Assembly (NCBI GenBank): GCA_037043455.1
Contig: JAWPHD010007117.1
Coordinates: 1-64,000, forward strand
DNA: 64,000 nt
Source: Cyrtodaria siliqua
Lineage: Eukaryota > Mollusca > Bivalvia > Adapedonta > Hiatellidae
Direction: 5' to 3'
A model generated the notes under the pieces. That model had not been told where the DNA came from and made no database searches. It saw nothing but the letters and a program-made list of their open reading frames with translations. A program made the translations under genes and the position numbers. Below are positions 1 through 13,055 of the stretch, piece after piece; within the stretch, counting starts at the first letter, position 1; every line of letters begins with the position of its first letter.

Positions 1-3000
1 TGTTTAACGCCACCTTTAACCTGATGTAACACATAACTTGCTGTTGCACCACCTTTAACCTACTGTAACGCCACCTTTTACTTGCTGTAACACTACCTTT
101 AACCTGTTGTTTAACCACCCTTGCCCTGCTGTAACATCACCTTTAACCTGGTGTAACACCACCCTTAATTTGCTGTAACACGGTCACCACCTTTAACCTG
201 CTGTGACACTACCTTTAACCTGCTGTAACACCACCTTTAACCTGCTGTAACATTACCTTTAACCTGCTGTAACACCACCTTTAACCTGCTGTAACATTAC
301 CTTTAACCTGCTGTAACACTACCTTTAACCTGCTGAAACACCATCTTAACCTGCTGTTACCCAACCTTTAATCTACTGTAACACCACATTTAACCTGCTG
401 TAACACCACCTTTAACCTGCTGTAACACCAGCCTTAACCTGCTATAACACCACCTTTAGCCTAATGTAACACCACATTTAACCAGCTGTAACACCACTTT
501 AACCTGCTTGTAACACCACCTGTAAGCTGCTGTCACACCACCTTTAACCTACTGTAACACCACTTTTAAGCTGCTGTGACACCACCTTCCACCTGCTGTA
601 ACAACACCTTTAACCTGCTGTAACACCACATTTAACCTGCTGTAACAACACCTTTAACCTGCTGTAACACCACCTTTAACCTACTGTGACACCCCATTTA
701 ACCTGCTGTAACACCACCTTTAACTGCTGTAACACCACCTTTAACCTGCTGTGACACCACATTTAACCTGCTGTAACACCACCTTTAACCTGCTGTGACA
801 CCACCTTTAACCAATTGTGACACCACATTTAACCTGCTGTAACACCACCTTTAACCTGCTGTGACACCACCTTTGACCTACTGTAACAACACCTTTAATC
901 TGCTGTAACACCACCTTTGACCTACTGTGACACCACATTTAACCTGCTGTAACACCACCTTTAACCTGCTGTGACACCACCTTTAACCTACTGTGACACC
1001 ACATTTAACCTGCTGTAACACCACCTTTAACCTGCTGTGACACCTTCTTTAACTGCTGTAACACCACCTTTAACCTGCTGTAACAACACCTTTAACCTGC
1101 TGTAACACCACCTTTAACCTGCTGTAACAACACCTTTAACCTGCTGTAGCACCACCTTTTACCTGCTGTAACATGCTGTGACACCACCTTTAACCTGCTG
1201 TAACATGCTGTGACACCACCTTTAACCTACTGTAACAACACCTTTAACCTGCTGTAACACCACCTCTAACCTACTGTGACATCACCTTTAACCTGCTGTA
1301 ACACCACCTTTAACCTACTGTGACACCACCTTTAACCTGCTGTAACATGCTGTGACACCACCTTTAACCTACTGTAACAACACCTTTAACCTACTGTGAC
1401 AACACCTTTAACCTGCTGTAACAACACCTTTAACCTGCTGTAACACCACCTTTAACCTGATGTAACATGCTGTGACACCACCGTTAACCTACTGTAACAA
1501 CACCTTTAACCTACTGTGACAACACCTTTAACATGCTGTAACACCACCTTTAACCTACTGTAACAACACCTTTAACCTGCTGTAACACCACCTTTAACCT
1601 GCTGTAACATGCTGTGACACCACCTTTAACCTATTGTAACATGCTGTGACACCATCTTTAACCTGCTGTAACACCACCTTTAACCTGCTGTAACAACACC
1701 TTTAACCTGCTTTAACACCATCTTTAACCTTCTGTAACATGCTGTGACACCACCTTTAACATGCTGTAACACCACCTTTAACCTACTGTAACAACACCTT
1801 TAACCTGCTGTAACACCACCTTTAACCTGCTGTAACATGCTGTGACACCACCTTTAACCTATTGTAACATGCTGTGACACCACCTTTAACCTGCTGTAAC
1901 ACCACCTTTAACCTGCTGTAACAACACCTTTAACCTGCTTTAACACCATCTTTAACCTTCTGTAACATGCTGTGACACCACCTTTAACCTGCTGTAACAA
2001 CACCTTTAACCTGCTGTAACACCACATTTAACCTGATGTAACACACTGTAACAACACCTTTAACCTGCTGTTACACCACCTGTAACCTACTGTGACACCA
2101 CATTTAACCTGCTGTAGCAACAACTTTAACCTGCTGTAACACCACCTTTAACTGCTGTAACATCACCTTTAACCTGCTGTAACACCACCTTTAACCTGCT
2201 GTAACACCACCTCTAACCTGCTGTAACATGCTGTGACACCACCTTTAACCTGCTGTAACATGCTGTGACACCACTAACCTGCTGTAACAACACCTTTAAC
2301 CAGCTGTAACAACACCTTTAACCTTCTGTAACATCACGTTTAACCTTCTGTGACACCACCTTTAACCTGCTGTAACATGCTGTGACACCACCTTTAACCT
2401 GCTGTAACACCACCTTTAACCTGCTGTAACAACACCTTTAACCTGCTGTGACACCACCTTTAACCTTCTGTAACACTACGTTTAACCTGCTGTAACACCA
2501 CCTTAAACCTGCTGTAACCTACTGTGACACCATCTTTAACCTGCTGTAACACCACCTTTAACCTGCTGTAACAACACCTTTAACCTGCTGTAACAACACC
2601 ATTAACCTTCTGTAACACCACATTTAACCTTCTGTGACACCACCTTTAACCTGCTGTAACACCACCTTTAACCTGCTGTAACACACCTTTATCCTGCTGT
2701 AACACCATCTTTAACCTGCTGTGACACCACCTTTAACCTGCTGTGACACCACCTTTAACCTGCTGTAACACCACCTTTAGCCTGCTGTAACACCACCTTA
2801 AACCTGCTGTAACACCATCTTTAACCTGCTGTAACACCACCTTTGACCTACTGTAACACCAAATTTAACCTGCTGTAACCTACTGTGACACCACCTTTAA
2901 CCTGCTGTAACAACACCTTTAACCTGCTGTAACAACACCTTTAACCTTCTGTAACACCACGTTTAATCTTCTGTGACACCACCTTTAACCTGCTGTAACC

Positions 3001-6000
3001 TGCTGTGACACCACCTTTAACCTGCTGTAACACCATCTTTAACCTGCTGTGACACCACCTTTAACCTGCTGTGACACCACCTTTAACCTGCTGTAACACC
3101 ACCTTTAGCTGCTGTAACACCACCTTAAACCTGCTGTAACACCATCTTTAACCTGCTGTAACACCACCTTTGACCTACTGTAACACCACATTTAACCTGC
3201 TGTAACATACTGTGACACCACCTTTAACCTGCTGTGACACCACCTTTAACCTGCTGTGACACCACCTTTAACCTACTGTGACACCACATTTAACCTGCTG
3301 TGACACCACCTTTAACCTACTGTGACACCACCTTTAACCTACTGTAACACCACGTTTAATCTTCTGTGACACCACCTTTAACCTGCTGTGACACCACCTT
3401 TAACCTGCTGTAACACCATCTTTAACCTGCTGTACACCACCTTTAACCTGCTGTGACACCACCTTTAACCTGCTGTAACACCACCTTTAGCCTGCTGTAA
3501 CACCACCTTAAACCTGCTGTAACACCATCTTTAACCTGCTGTAACACCACCTTTGACCTACTGTAACACCACATTTAACCTGCTGTAACATACTGTGACA
3601 CCACCTTTAACCTGCTGTGACACCACCTTTAACCTGCTGTGACACCACATTTAACCTACTGTGACACCACCTTTAACCTACTGTGACACCACCTTTAACC
3701 TACTGTAACACCACATTTAACCTACTGTGACACCACATTTAACCTGCTGTAACACCATCTTTAACCTGCTGTGACACCACCTTTAACCTGCTGTGACACC
3801 ACCTTTAACCTGCTGTAACACCACCTTTAGCCTGCTGTAACACCACCTTAAACCTGCTGTAACACCATCTTTAACCTGCTGTAACACCACCTTTGACCTA
3901 CTGTAACACCACATTTAACCTGCTGTAACCTACTGTGACACCACCTTTAACCTGCTGTGACACCACCTTTAACCTGCTGTGACACCACCTTTAACCTACT
4001 GTAACACCACCTTTAGCCTGCTGTAACACCACCTTTAGCCTGCTGTAACACCACCTTAAACCTGCTGTAACACCATCTTTAACCTGCTGTAACACCACCT
4101 TTGACCTACTGTAACACCACATTTAACCTGCTGTAACCTACTGTGACACCACCTTTAACCTGCTGTGACACCACCTTTAACCTGCTGTGACACTACCTTT
4201 AACCTGCTGTGACACCACCTTTAACCTACTGTGACACCACCTTTAACCTACTGTAACACCACCTTTAACCTACTGTAACACCACCTTTAACCTACTGTGA
4301 CACCACCTTTAACCTGCTGTGACACCACCTTTAACCTACTGTAACACCACCTTTAACCTGCTGTGACACTACCTTTAACCTACTGTGACACCACCTTTAA
4401 CCTACTGTGACACCACCTTTAACCTACTGTGACACTACCTTTAACCTACTGTGACACTACCTTTAACCTACTGTGACACCACCTTTAACCTACTGTGACA
4501 CCACCTTTAACCTACTGTAACACCACCTTTAACCTACTGTGACACCACCTTTAACCTACTGTGACACTACCTTTAACCTACTGTGACACCACCTTTAACC
4601 TACTGTAACACCACCTTTAACCTACTGTAACACCACCTTTAACCTACTGTAACACCACCTTTAACCTACTGTGACACTACCTTTAACCTACTGTGACACC
4701 ACCTTTAACCTACTGTGACACCACCTTTAACCTACTGTGACACTACCTTTAACCTACTGTGACACCACCTTTAACCTACTGTAACACCACCTTTAACCTA
4801 CTGTAACACCACCTTTAACCTACTGTAACACCACCTTTAACCTACTGTGACACTACCTTTAACCTGCTGTAACACCATCTTTAACCTGCTGTGACACCAC
4901 CTTTAACCTGCTGTGACACCACCTTTAACCTGCTGTAACACCACCTTTAGCCTGCTGTAACACCACCTTAAACCTGCTGTAACACCATCTTTAACCTGCT
5001 GTAACACCACCTTTGACCTACTGTAACACCACATTTAACCTGCTGTAACCTACTGTGACACCACCTTTAACCTGCTGTGACACCACCTTTAACCTGCTGT
5101 GTGACACCACCTTTAACCTACTGTAACACCACCTTTAGCCTGCTGTAACACCACCTTTAGCCTGCTGTAACACCACCTTAAACCTGCTGTAACACCATCT
5201 TTAACCTGCTGTAACACCACCTTTGACCTACTGTAACACCACATTTAACCTGCTGTAACCTACTGTGACACCACCTTTAACCTGCTGTGACACCACCTTT
5301 AACCTGCTGTGACACTACCTTTAACCTGCTGTGACACCACCTTTAACCTACTGTGACACCACCTTTAACCTACTGTAACACCACCTTTAACCTACTGTGA
5401 CACTACCTTTAACCTACTGTGACACTACCTTTAACCTACTGTGACACTACCTTTAACCTACTGTGACACCACCTTTAACCTACTGTGACACCACCTTTAA
5501 CCTACTGTGACACCACCTTTAACCTACTGTGACACTACCTTTAACCTACTGTGACACCACCTTTAACCTACTGTAACACCACCTTTAACCTACTGTAACA
5601 CCACCTTTAACCTACTGTAACACCACCTTTAACCTACTGTGACACTACCTTTAACCTACTGTGACACCACCTTTAACCTACTGTAACACCACCTTTAACC
5701 TACTGTGACACCACCTTTAACCTACTGTGACACTACCTTTAACCTACTGTGACACCACCTTTAACCTACTGTAACACCACCTTTAACCTACTGTAACACC
5801 ACCTTTAACCTACTGTGACACTACCTTTAACCTACTGTGACACCACCTTTAACCTACTGTAACACCACCTTTAACCTACTGTGACACCACCTTTAACCTA
5901 CTGTGACACCACCTTTAACCTACTGTGACACTACCTTTAACCTACTGTGACACCACCTTTAACCTACTGTAACACCACCTTTAGCCTGCTGTAACACCAC

Positions 6001-7994
6001 CTTAAACCTGCTGTAACACCATCTTTAACCTGCTGTAACACCACCTTTGACCTACTGTAACACCACATTTAACCTGCTGTAACCTACTGTGACACCACCT
6101 TTAACCTGCTGTGACACCACCTTTAACCTGCTGTGACACTACCTTTAACCTGCTGTGACACCACCTTTAACCTACTGTGACACCACCTTTAACCTACTGT
6201 AACACCACCTTTAACCTACTGTGACACCACCTTTAACCTACTGTGACACTACCTTTAACCTACTGTGACACCACCTTTAACCTACTGTAACACCACCTTT
6301 AACCTACTGTAACACCACCTTTAACCTACTGTGACACTACCTTTAACCTACTGTGACACCACCTTTAACCTACTGTAACACCACCTTTAACCTACTGTGA
6401 CACCACCTTTAACCTACTGTGACACCACCTTTAACCTACTGTGACACTACCTTTAACCTACTGTGACACCACCTTTAACCTACTGTAACACCACCTTTAG
6501 CCTGCTGTAACACCACCTTAAACCTGCTGTAACACCATCTTTAACCTGCTGTAACACCACCTTTGACCTACTGTAACACCACATTTAACCTGCTGTAACC
6601 TACTGTGACACCACCTTTAACCTGCTGTGACACCACCTTTAACCTGCTGTGACACTACCTTTAACCTGCTGTGACACCACCTTTAACCTACTGTGACACC
6701 ACCTTTAACCTACTGTAACACCACCTTTAACCTACTGTAACACCACCTTTAACCTACTGTGACACCACCTTTAACCTGCTGTGACACCACCTTTAACCTA
6801 CTGTAACACCACCTTTAACCTGCTGTGACACTACCTTTAACCTACTGTAACACCACCTTTAACCTACTGTGACACCACCTTTAACCTGCTGTGACACTAC
6901 CTTTAACCTACTGTGACACTACCTTTAACCTACTGTGACACCACCTTTAACCTACTGTAACACCACCTTTAACCTACTGTAACACCACCTTTAACCTACT
7001 GTGACACTACCTTTAACCTACTGTGACACCACCTTTAACCTACTGTAACACCACCTTTAACCTACTGTGACACCACCTTTAACCTACTGTGACACCACCT
7101 TTAACCTACTGTGACACTACCTTTAACCTACTGTGACACCACCTTTAACCTACTGTAACACCACCTTTAGCCTGCTGTAACACCACCTTAAACCTGCTGT
7201 AACACCATCTTTAACCTGCTGTAACACCACCTTTGACCTACTGTAACACCACATTTAACCTGCTGTAACCTACTGTGACACCACCTTTAACCTGCTGTGA
7301 CACCACCTTTAACCTGCTGTGACACTACCTTTAACCTGCTGTGACACCACCTTTAACCTACTGTGACACCACCTTTAACCTACTGTAACACCACCTTTAA
7401 CCTACTGTAACACCACCTTTAACCTACTGTGACACCACCTTTAACCTGCTGTGACACCACCTTTAACCTACTGTAACACCACCTTTAACCTGCTGTGACA
7501 CTACCTTTAACCTACTGTAACACCACCTTTAACCTACTGTGACACCACCTTTAACCTGCTGTGACACTACCTTTAACCTACTGTGACACTACCTTTAACC
7601 TACTGTGACACCACCTTTAACCTACTGTGACACCACCTTTAACCTACTGTGACACCACCTTTAACCTACTGTGACACTACCTTTAACCTACTGTGACACC
7701 ACCTTTAACCTACTGTAACACCACCTTTAACCTGCTGTGACACCACCTTTAACCTACTGTAACACCACCTTTAACCTGCTGTGACACTACCTTTAACCTA
7801 CTGTGACACCACCTTTAACCTACTGTGACACCACCTTTAACCTACTGTGACACTACCTTTAACCTACTGTAACACCACCTTTAACCTACTGTGACACCAC
7901 CTTTAACCTACTGTGACACCACCTTTAACCTACTGTGACACCACCTTTAACCTACTGTAACACCACCTTTAACCTGCTGTGACACTACCTTTAA
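1..7994. repeat. 22-bp satellite array, about 363 units
   Basis: Continuous tandem array with unit CCTACTGTGACACCACCTTT followed by AA (22 bp). It is open at the left window edge and ends sharply at about 7994. Variation is concentrated at a few sites: CTG/CTA before CTGT, TAAC/TGAC, CACCACC/CACTACC/CACCATC and TTAA/TTAG/TTGA. From about 2.7 kb rightward, a characteristic block (TTTAG unit, CCTTAAA unit, CACCATC unit, TTTGACC unit, CACATTT unit, then a 10-bp partial unit CCTGCTGTAA) recurs near 2774, 3497, 3827, 4030, 4937, 5157, 5981, 6497 and 7167. That is a higher-order repeat; two consecutive blocks are 670 bp apart (30 units plus the 10-bp piece). The first 2.5 kb is more irregular. Stops occur in every frame because 22 is not divisible by three, so the array is non-coding. 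Confidence 0.98.
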
Positions 7995-8178
7995 CCACTC
8001 AGCTACCATTGCAACCCCAAATAAGTACATGGCTGTATAATATTTCCCCCTCTCCTATTAAATAAAACAGTTACATTTTTCAAGCAAAGCACTATTATAC
8101 TCATTAACAATTAATGTGTTTGTTTCTGCCTGTCATATTCCTCTTATCTTTGCAAGATGATCGTGTCATTCAAATATG

Positions 8179-8324
8179 TTAAAAACTGCTGAAGACCACA
8201 ATAAATCCACGGTCAGAGACCTCTTCAAGTAAGCCCATTATTAACACCTTCAAGTTTTTAATAAAGGTCGTATTTTTATGGGTGAAATGGATTTTTGATG
8301 ACCAAATAATGATGTATTTCCCAC
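8179..8324 (-). other. Weak candidate 3' terminal coding exon
   Basis: On the minus strand an AG at 8325-8326 is followed by 47 sense codons and a TAA stop. The reading includes GKYIIIWSSKIHF and GLLEEVSDRGFIVVFSSF. The composition looks protein-like, but an open run of this length is expected by chance in AT-rich DNA. The start phase (one base needed from the preceding exon) does not match the end phase of the exon-like segment at 9637-9817, so the two cannot join directly. No family recognised. The rest of 7995-9000 holds only AT-rich sequence and a fragment around 8386-8405 (TCCCAGATACCTG) that recurs near 13940. Confidence 0.15.
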
Positions 8325-8644
8325 CTTAATAACAAGAAGTGGTCTATAAAAATGTTCAGTAATGTGTTACTTTTACAACCTTTGTCCCAGATACCTGGGT
8401 GTGTGATATACTGAACTTGCAGAACCATTCTCTTAATAATACATTTTGATCATTATAGAGGTACAAATTTCAAAATAAATATTAGCATTAAATACAACTG
8501 GATCTTTTATTTAAAGGCATAAGTAACATTTGTGGGGTTTTATGTAAAATTTTATTCGCTAGTTACAGAATATGACAAATTTAAATATATTTTTTAATAT
8601 AAAAAGATTCGAAACCATTGCCAATCTGTACTATCGGTATATAC

Positions 8645-8698
8645 ACTTAGGCGTTTTGTATAACACCATATACTTAGGCGTTTTGTATAACACCATAT
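8645..8698 (+). repeat. 27-bp direct duplication
   Basis: Two adjacent copies of a 27-bp sequence beginning ACTTAGGCGTTTTGTATAAC, at 8645 and 8672. It is a simple tandem duplication in AT-rich DNA. Confidence 0.9.
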
Positions 8699-9007
8699 TT
8701 CGCAGAACAGTATTATGAGTTACGGCCCTTATTTCAAAATTCACTAAAAAAAAAGGTAAAAAAAAATAGGAGGTAAAACGGGTTTTATTTGGTTGAAATC
8801 ACACTGATCCACCAACTATACTCATCGCCACATTATTCATTTTAAAAAAAATGCCAAATTAAATTGATATACTATATATAAGCATCAATAATGATTCATT
8901 AGTAAAATGCAGACAAAAACATATACATTTAATTAGGTCACTGTATTGTCTGTTATTGCTGCTCAAATCCACACTCCACCAACCACCCCCCACCAATATT
9001 TAAAAAA

Positions 9008-9123
9008 AGTTGGGGGTGGGAATGAGGGTGGGAGTATGGGGTGTTGGTGTTGGGAGGGGTGGGGGAAGTTGGGGGAGGGGGCGGGGTATGGGAGTGTGGG
9101 GTGGTGGTGTTGGGAGGGTGGGA
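9008..9123 (+). other. G-quadruplex-prone G-rich tract
   Basis: About 115 bp with many runs of 3-5 G separated by 1-6 bases on the plus strand (for example GGGGGAGGGGGCGGGG near 9072), in DNA that is otherwise about 30% GC. It contains imperfect repeats of a GGGTGTTGGTGTTGGGAGGG-like unit. Open frames through it on both strands arise from low complexity and were not called as genes. Confidence 0.85.
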
Positions 9124-9636
9124 CTAAAACCAGAGATTTTCAGGCAGATACAAATATTTATATTTTTTGGCCACATTTTAAAAAAATGCAGCACCCCATG
9201 TGGCTGCAAATAGAGACCATTATGGAATATAAAGACCCATTACACTGTTTTCAACACCCTCACTATAAATTAATACAGTACAAAAGTGTGAATATGAAGT
9301 CAAAATGAAAAAGAACACTATAAGCATGAGGGGGTTTATCTACACTATTCTGTACATTTAAAGTGACAAAAAAAGACTGATTAAGTAAATAAGCCAAGAT
9401 CAAAAGGGAATTAAGACTTAATAGAGGATAATCCATGGGGAAAGTCAAAAGTAATCCATTCCGCTAGCTTGAATAAAATTATAAACTTTTATATTTGTGA
9501 CTATTTTAATAAATCCTAACACTATTGTGGGAATTATAGGGCCCAGACTTATCTGTACTTAATTATTAGGTGAATGTGTATAACATGTTTTTCCTTAAAT
9601 GGTCGACTATTTATTTTGGATGTCCACTCAACTTAC

Positions 9637-9817
9637 CTGTAAGTAAGTAGACTAAAGTAAAAGGCGTCTTCTAGGTCAGCGGCTGTCTCAAATGTTTGGC
9701 AGAACAATTTTCTTAATAAATGATTTATAAGCAAATAATTAAGCAAATAACAACCATCTGCAGATTCAAACATCTCTCCTAAATAAATCCTTAAATGAAA
9801 AAAGGGCCACAATTTCG
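9637..9817 (-). CDS. Candidate internal coding exon, product unrecognised
   Basis: A 181-nt segment bounded on the minus strand by an acceptor (TTTCATTTTAG, just above 9817) and a consensus donor CAG|GTAAGTTGAG (exon end 9637). One frame is open for 59 codons plus two bases. It starts KLWPFFHLRIYLGEMF, continues ESADGCYLLNYLLINHLLRK, and ends ETAADLEDAFYFSLLTY. The composition (Trp, Cys, an acidic patch, amphipathic leucine-rich stretches) looks like a helical globular domain rather than a translated repeat. It begins needing one base from an upstream exon and ends in phase 2. The segment at 11362-11402 is phase-compatible as its upstream neighbour. I do not recognise the family. It could be an exon of a degraded gene. 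It is the strongest coding signal in the window after the LINE. Confidence 0.5.
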
Positions 9818-9896
9818 CTAAAATGAAATACAGTTATGGAACTTGTGTGTCCGAGTGGCCTCGATGATACTGAAGACATGACTGAAGCTTGAAGCT

Positions 9897-10257
9897 TGAA
9901 GCAGCTATGCCGCCAACAACAGCCAAATTATACAACATATGTACTCCGTTTCTAAACCTACTGACAACAAGGTATATATATATATAACATACATTTTGAG
10001 AAGCCAAAGTCTATAGACACAATATAAACAACTTTAACCATTCAGACGAACCTCCAAAACTGGAGCGTCGAATAGAGTTACCAACTCATAATTCATTTTA
10101 CGCATATTAAATCACAAGTGTTTTAAGAAATCGTTAATTAACCTATATTCTTAATCGGCACATATACATTATTATATGACCGGAGCACCTGGATATAACT
10201 TTGAGATAAACTGTTTTGTAGTGTTAGTTTTGTTGTTATTTGGAAGTTAGTTTCTTT
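9897..10257 (+). repeat. Dispersed ~370-bp repeat, copy A
   Basis: Runs from GCAGCTATGCCGCCAACAAC to GTTAGTTTCTTTTAAAG. The same sequence, diverged but collinear, occurs at 12690-13055 (minus) and 16712-17095 (plus). Shared landmarks in order are TCTAAACCTACT, an AT-rich (TA)n stretch, ACACAATATAAA, CAACTYRTAATTCATTTT and CACCTGGAT. It is an unclassified interspersed element with no coding frame. Its right end abuts the MITE at 10257. Confidence 0.85.
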
Positions 10258-10588
10258 TAAAGGGACACATGGCAATCTTGAAGTGTTTGAAATGGGTGTC
10301 TCAATTTATATATAAAGTATCATTTTTACTTTTACCCTGGTTACATTTAAATAAATCAAATTTTAAGTATTCACTATTTCGTCTTATTATTCTATAAATT
10401 TTAATATATTATTGGTGCAATAATATCAAAAATTGACAATATGCAAAAACAAATTGCTTAATACTATTCTTATAATTATACTATTCTTATAATTAATATC
10501 AATGACTGAACAAATGCAAGTTATGCAGAAAAACTAGCGGGACGCCACGAGTTCCTAAAAAATAAAGATTGCCAAGTGTCCCTTTAAT
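10257..10588. mobile_element. MITE-like element with inverted ends
   Basis: The left end AAAGGGACACATGGCAATCT is matched in reverse complement at the right end (AAGATTGCCAAGTGTCCCTT, about 10568-10587). Both ends are flanked by TTAA. TTAA targets are typical of piggyBac-type non-autonomous elements, but that assignment is inference. The interior is AT-rich and non-coding. It contains one copy of the sequence (ATTGGTGCAATAATATCAA, around 10411) related to the unit expanded in the 47-bp minisatellite at 14546. Related ends occur at 14378 and 48390. Confidence 0.65.
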
Positions 10589-10799
10589 GAGTTTGAAGTA
10601 ACAATGTTGAAGATATTTAATAAATTGTGAAAAACGTTTAACATAAATGTTGCCATATGGAATGCATGTGTAGGCGAGACAAAACCTAGCCCGTATTGAT
10701 AAATGCACTGTACACTCAAATTGACACTCCTACTTGTCCTTTATCACAGCTCCCTCTGAAGTTGCCATATAACTAATATGTGTTAAAGGGACATGAAAC

Positions 10800-10975
10800 G
10801 CTACTTTATTTCATTTCATTGGTTCAGTGGACATCACCGCAGACGTGGAATCTGATGTCATCCTTTCAAACCTAACTGGCACCACTGGGTTTATCCGGTG
10901 TATCCATGGGCAAGACACCCAACACACAAAAAATGCCTAGTCCATCAGATGGGAATTGAGCTCGCCAAACAAAAT
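10800..10975 (-). mobile_element. SINE-like fragment
   Basis: On the minus strand a degenerate B-box-like stretch (GAGCTCAATTCCCATCTGAT, around 10945-10964) is followed by CTAGGCATTTTTTGTGTGTT and GTCTTGCCCATGG. This order resembles the 3' half of a tRNA head followed by a SINE body in molluscan genomes, from general familiarity only. No A box is evident, so the copy would be truncated. Confidence 0.35.
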
Positions 10976-11361
10976 GATAAGAGAAAGACATAGTTCTTTG
11001 CATCTTTTTCCTCTCTTTGTGGTGGCTCTAAATATCGTAAGATAATGTGTTTTTGAGCCGTTTAAAAAAAACTCAGTCAAACAAAGCTATTAGCATTTTT
11101 TAAACAGCGTTTTTTAAACTCTTGAGTATTTTTACAACTGGAAATCAGGCAAATAGACTATGAAATCATTTTTTTCTTTCAAAAATACCTTTCGAAATCA
11201 ATTAAACTATATTCTCAAAACATTTCTTAACCAATAAATTTCAAGAACCTGCTGTGATGTTCCTGAAAGCTGCAGATTTCAGTGATTTACCATGTCTGTG
11301 AATGTGCTTAGTGGTTAATTAGGAAGAAATTACCCATGTTACATCACTGAAGTGTGCTTAC

Positions 11362-11402
11362 ATGATAGTCTGGCTGCACTTCCTGAACCCTGATGGGTAA
11401 AT
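11362..11402 (-). other. Candidate 41-nt exon
   Basis: On the minus strand the acceptor GTTTTGCTCTGTCAGCAG precedes 41 nt followed by a donor-like AT|GTAAGC. All three frames are open. The frame reading FTHQGSGSAARLS ends with one leftover base, which is the phase needed by the exon-like segment at 9637-9817, giving a junction ...ARLS-S-KLWPFF. Local GC is higher than in the flanks. The segment is short and could be chance. The rest of 10976-12080 shows nothing else clear, apart from a repeat-like stretch at 11873 beginning CTTAAAGCTACACAATCTCT. Confidence 0.25.
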
Positions 11403-12090
11403 CTGCTGACAGAGCAAAACCCACGCAAACCACAACACAAAAACTTTATCAATGGGAGTTTTAAAGGCTCAATACTGATACCTATTTTTTCGATGGAAGA
11501 GAAAGAGTTTACAATTAATTATTTGTATTAAATACATATTGGCGAATTTATAGAATAGAAAACTTACTTATTTTAACATATGCATTCGACCATTACCAGA
11601 CCTTTAAGATTAATATTTAAAACTTGACATTTACATGCAAATTTGTAATTGATCGTTGTTTACAATTTCACTCATTGATCATTTTCTAGTTTAATTCAAT
11701 GCTCATCATCGATGTAAAACCGGTATTTAATAACTGCCATTTTGTACATGCTGAAAATACCAAAATATATCAATATTGTTGCCCACAGAACTGTAACTCA
11801 AACTGAATTATAATTTGTTTAATGTTTAACTTAAATGCCTCAAATCTTAAAGGACTACCGGTAATACTGATACTCTTAAAGCTACACAATCTCTATTTTA
11901 ACTGGTAATAACTCACGAATATAAATGAGTCACTTGTGAAGTAGTTTCAAATCGACGAACAGCCCAAAAGTCAGTATATTAGGCAGAAATCGATGCGTAA
12001 AAAACTATCACATTTTTATTTAGCCTTCGTACAGTACAGGTAACATCGATAAATATAGGGCTTCAGAATATATGTGATGAAGAAGTACTT

Positions 12091-12160
12091 GCCCGGAATG
12101 GGATTTGAACCACAGACATTGCGCATTTAAGTTTTGATGTAACCACTAGACCAAGGCTAT
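12091..12160 (-). mobile_element. tRNA-like head of a SINE or tRNA relic
   Basis: On the minus strand the sequence has an A-box TGGTCTAGTGG and a B-box GGTTCAAATCC about 35 bp apart, with partly complementary acceptor ends (GCCT near 12157 and GGGC near 12091). The anticodon arm is poorly formed, so it is not a functional tRNA gene. The most likely origin is a tRNA-derived SINE whose body runs toward lower coordinates. Confidence 0.6.
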
Positions 12161-12426
12161 TTATTGGTATGCTGCAGCATTTTTAACACTAAATAGGCAT
12201 TATGTAATAACTAGCGCACACACAAACGCATCAAGCGCTAAAAAACAAGTTGAGATATGGTTGTTTTGAGGCGGAATACTAGTTTCATATTGATAACATA
12301 GTATTACACAAGGCAATGTTAATTTACACATGCGACAATTTATAGATTCATCTTGAGTTGCATTCAAATAGGTTAAGTTAATTTGCCTCTAAATAAATGG
12401 TAGTTAGTAAACAATTTCTCAAGAAG

Positions 12427-12506
12427 CATTATAGCTCAGTGGATAGAGCATATGACTTGAAATCAGAAGGTCTTGTGTTCCTAGTCCCGAAAGAGGCAAT
12501 TTTTTT
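12427..12506 (+). pseudogene. tRNA-like sequence with T-run terminator
   Basis: GCATTATAGCTCAGTGGATA begins a tRNA-like sequence with a perfect A-box (TAGCTCAGTGG) and an anticodon-loop-like CTTGAAA (candidate anticodon UGA). The T-arm is degenerate (TGTTCCTAGTCCCG rather than GGTTCGAATCC). It is followed by TTTTTTT at 12500-12506, a possible RNA polymerase III stop. The acceptor stem does not pair, so this is a relic or SINE head rather than a working tRNA-Ser. Confidence 0.5.
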
Positions 12507-12689
12507 CTTCTGTAAATCATAATATTACCTTTGTACAGGTTCGATGAGCACTGGTCAATGTCTATACAATAAATGATGTCCTGCGTTATATTTGCTCGCT
12601 TAAATACCTGATTTTGACATGAGCCGGTGAAGATGAAGTCACAAATAAAGACATGCCTACAAAGAAGAAATCGATTGATACAGAGACTG

Positions 12690-13055
12690 TGTAGCTTTAA
12701 AGAAACTAACCCACCAAATAATGGCAAAATTACACTACAAAACCATGTCAAAACTCTATCCAGGTGTTCAGGTCTTATAATAATGTATATACATGTATGC
12801 CGATTACAACTAAAGGTTTATTCACAGGTTCTAAAAGTACCCGTGATTGAATATGCGTAAAATGAATTATGGGTTGGTAACTCTTAATTTGGCGCACTAG
12901 TATCGGGGTTTGGCCTGGCTGGTTAAAACTGTTTGTATTGTGTATATACAGAGTTTGGATTAAGTTATAAATATACCTCGTCGTCAGTAGGTTTAGAAAT
13001 GATGTACATATGATGTAAAAATTGGCTGTTGTTGTAGGCGGGATAGCTATTTGAA
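12690..13055 (-). repeat. Dispersed ~370-bp repeat, copy B
   Basis: Reverse-complement copy of the repeat at 9897-10257 with the same landmark order: ATAGCTATCCCGCCTACAAC at its 5' side and GTTAGTTTCTTTAAAG at its 3' side. Reading frames overlapping it on both strands are incidental. Confidence 0.85.
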
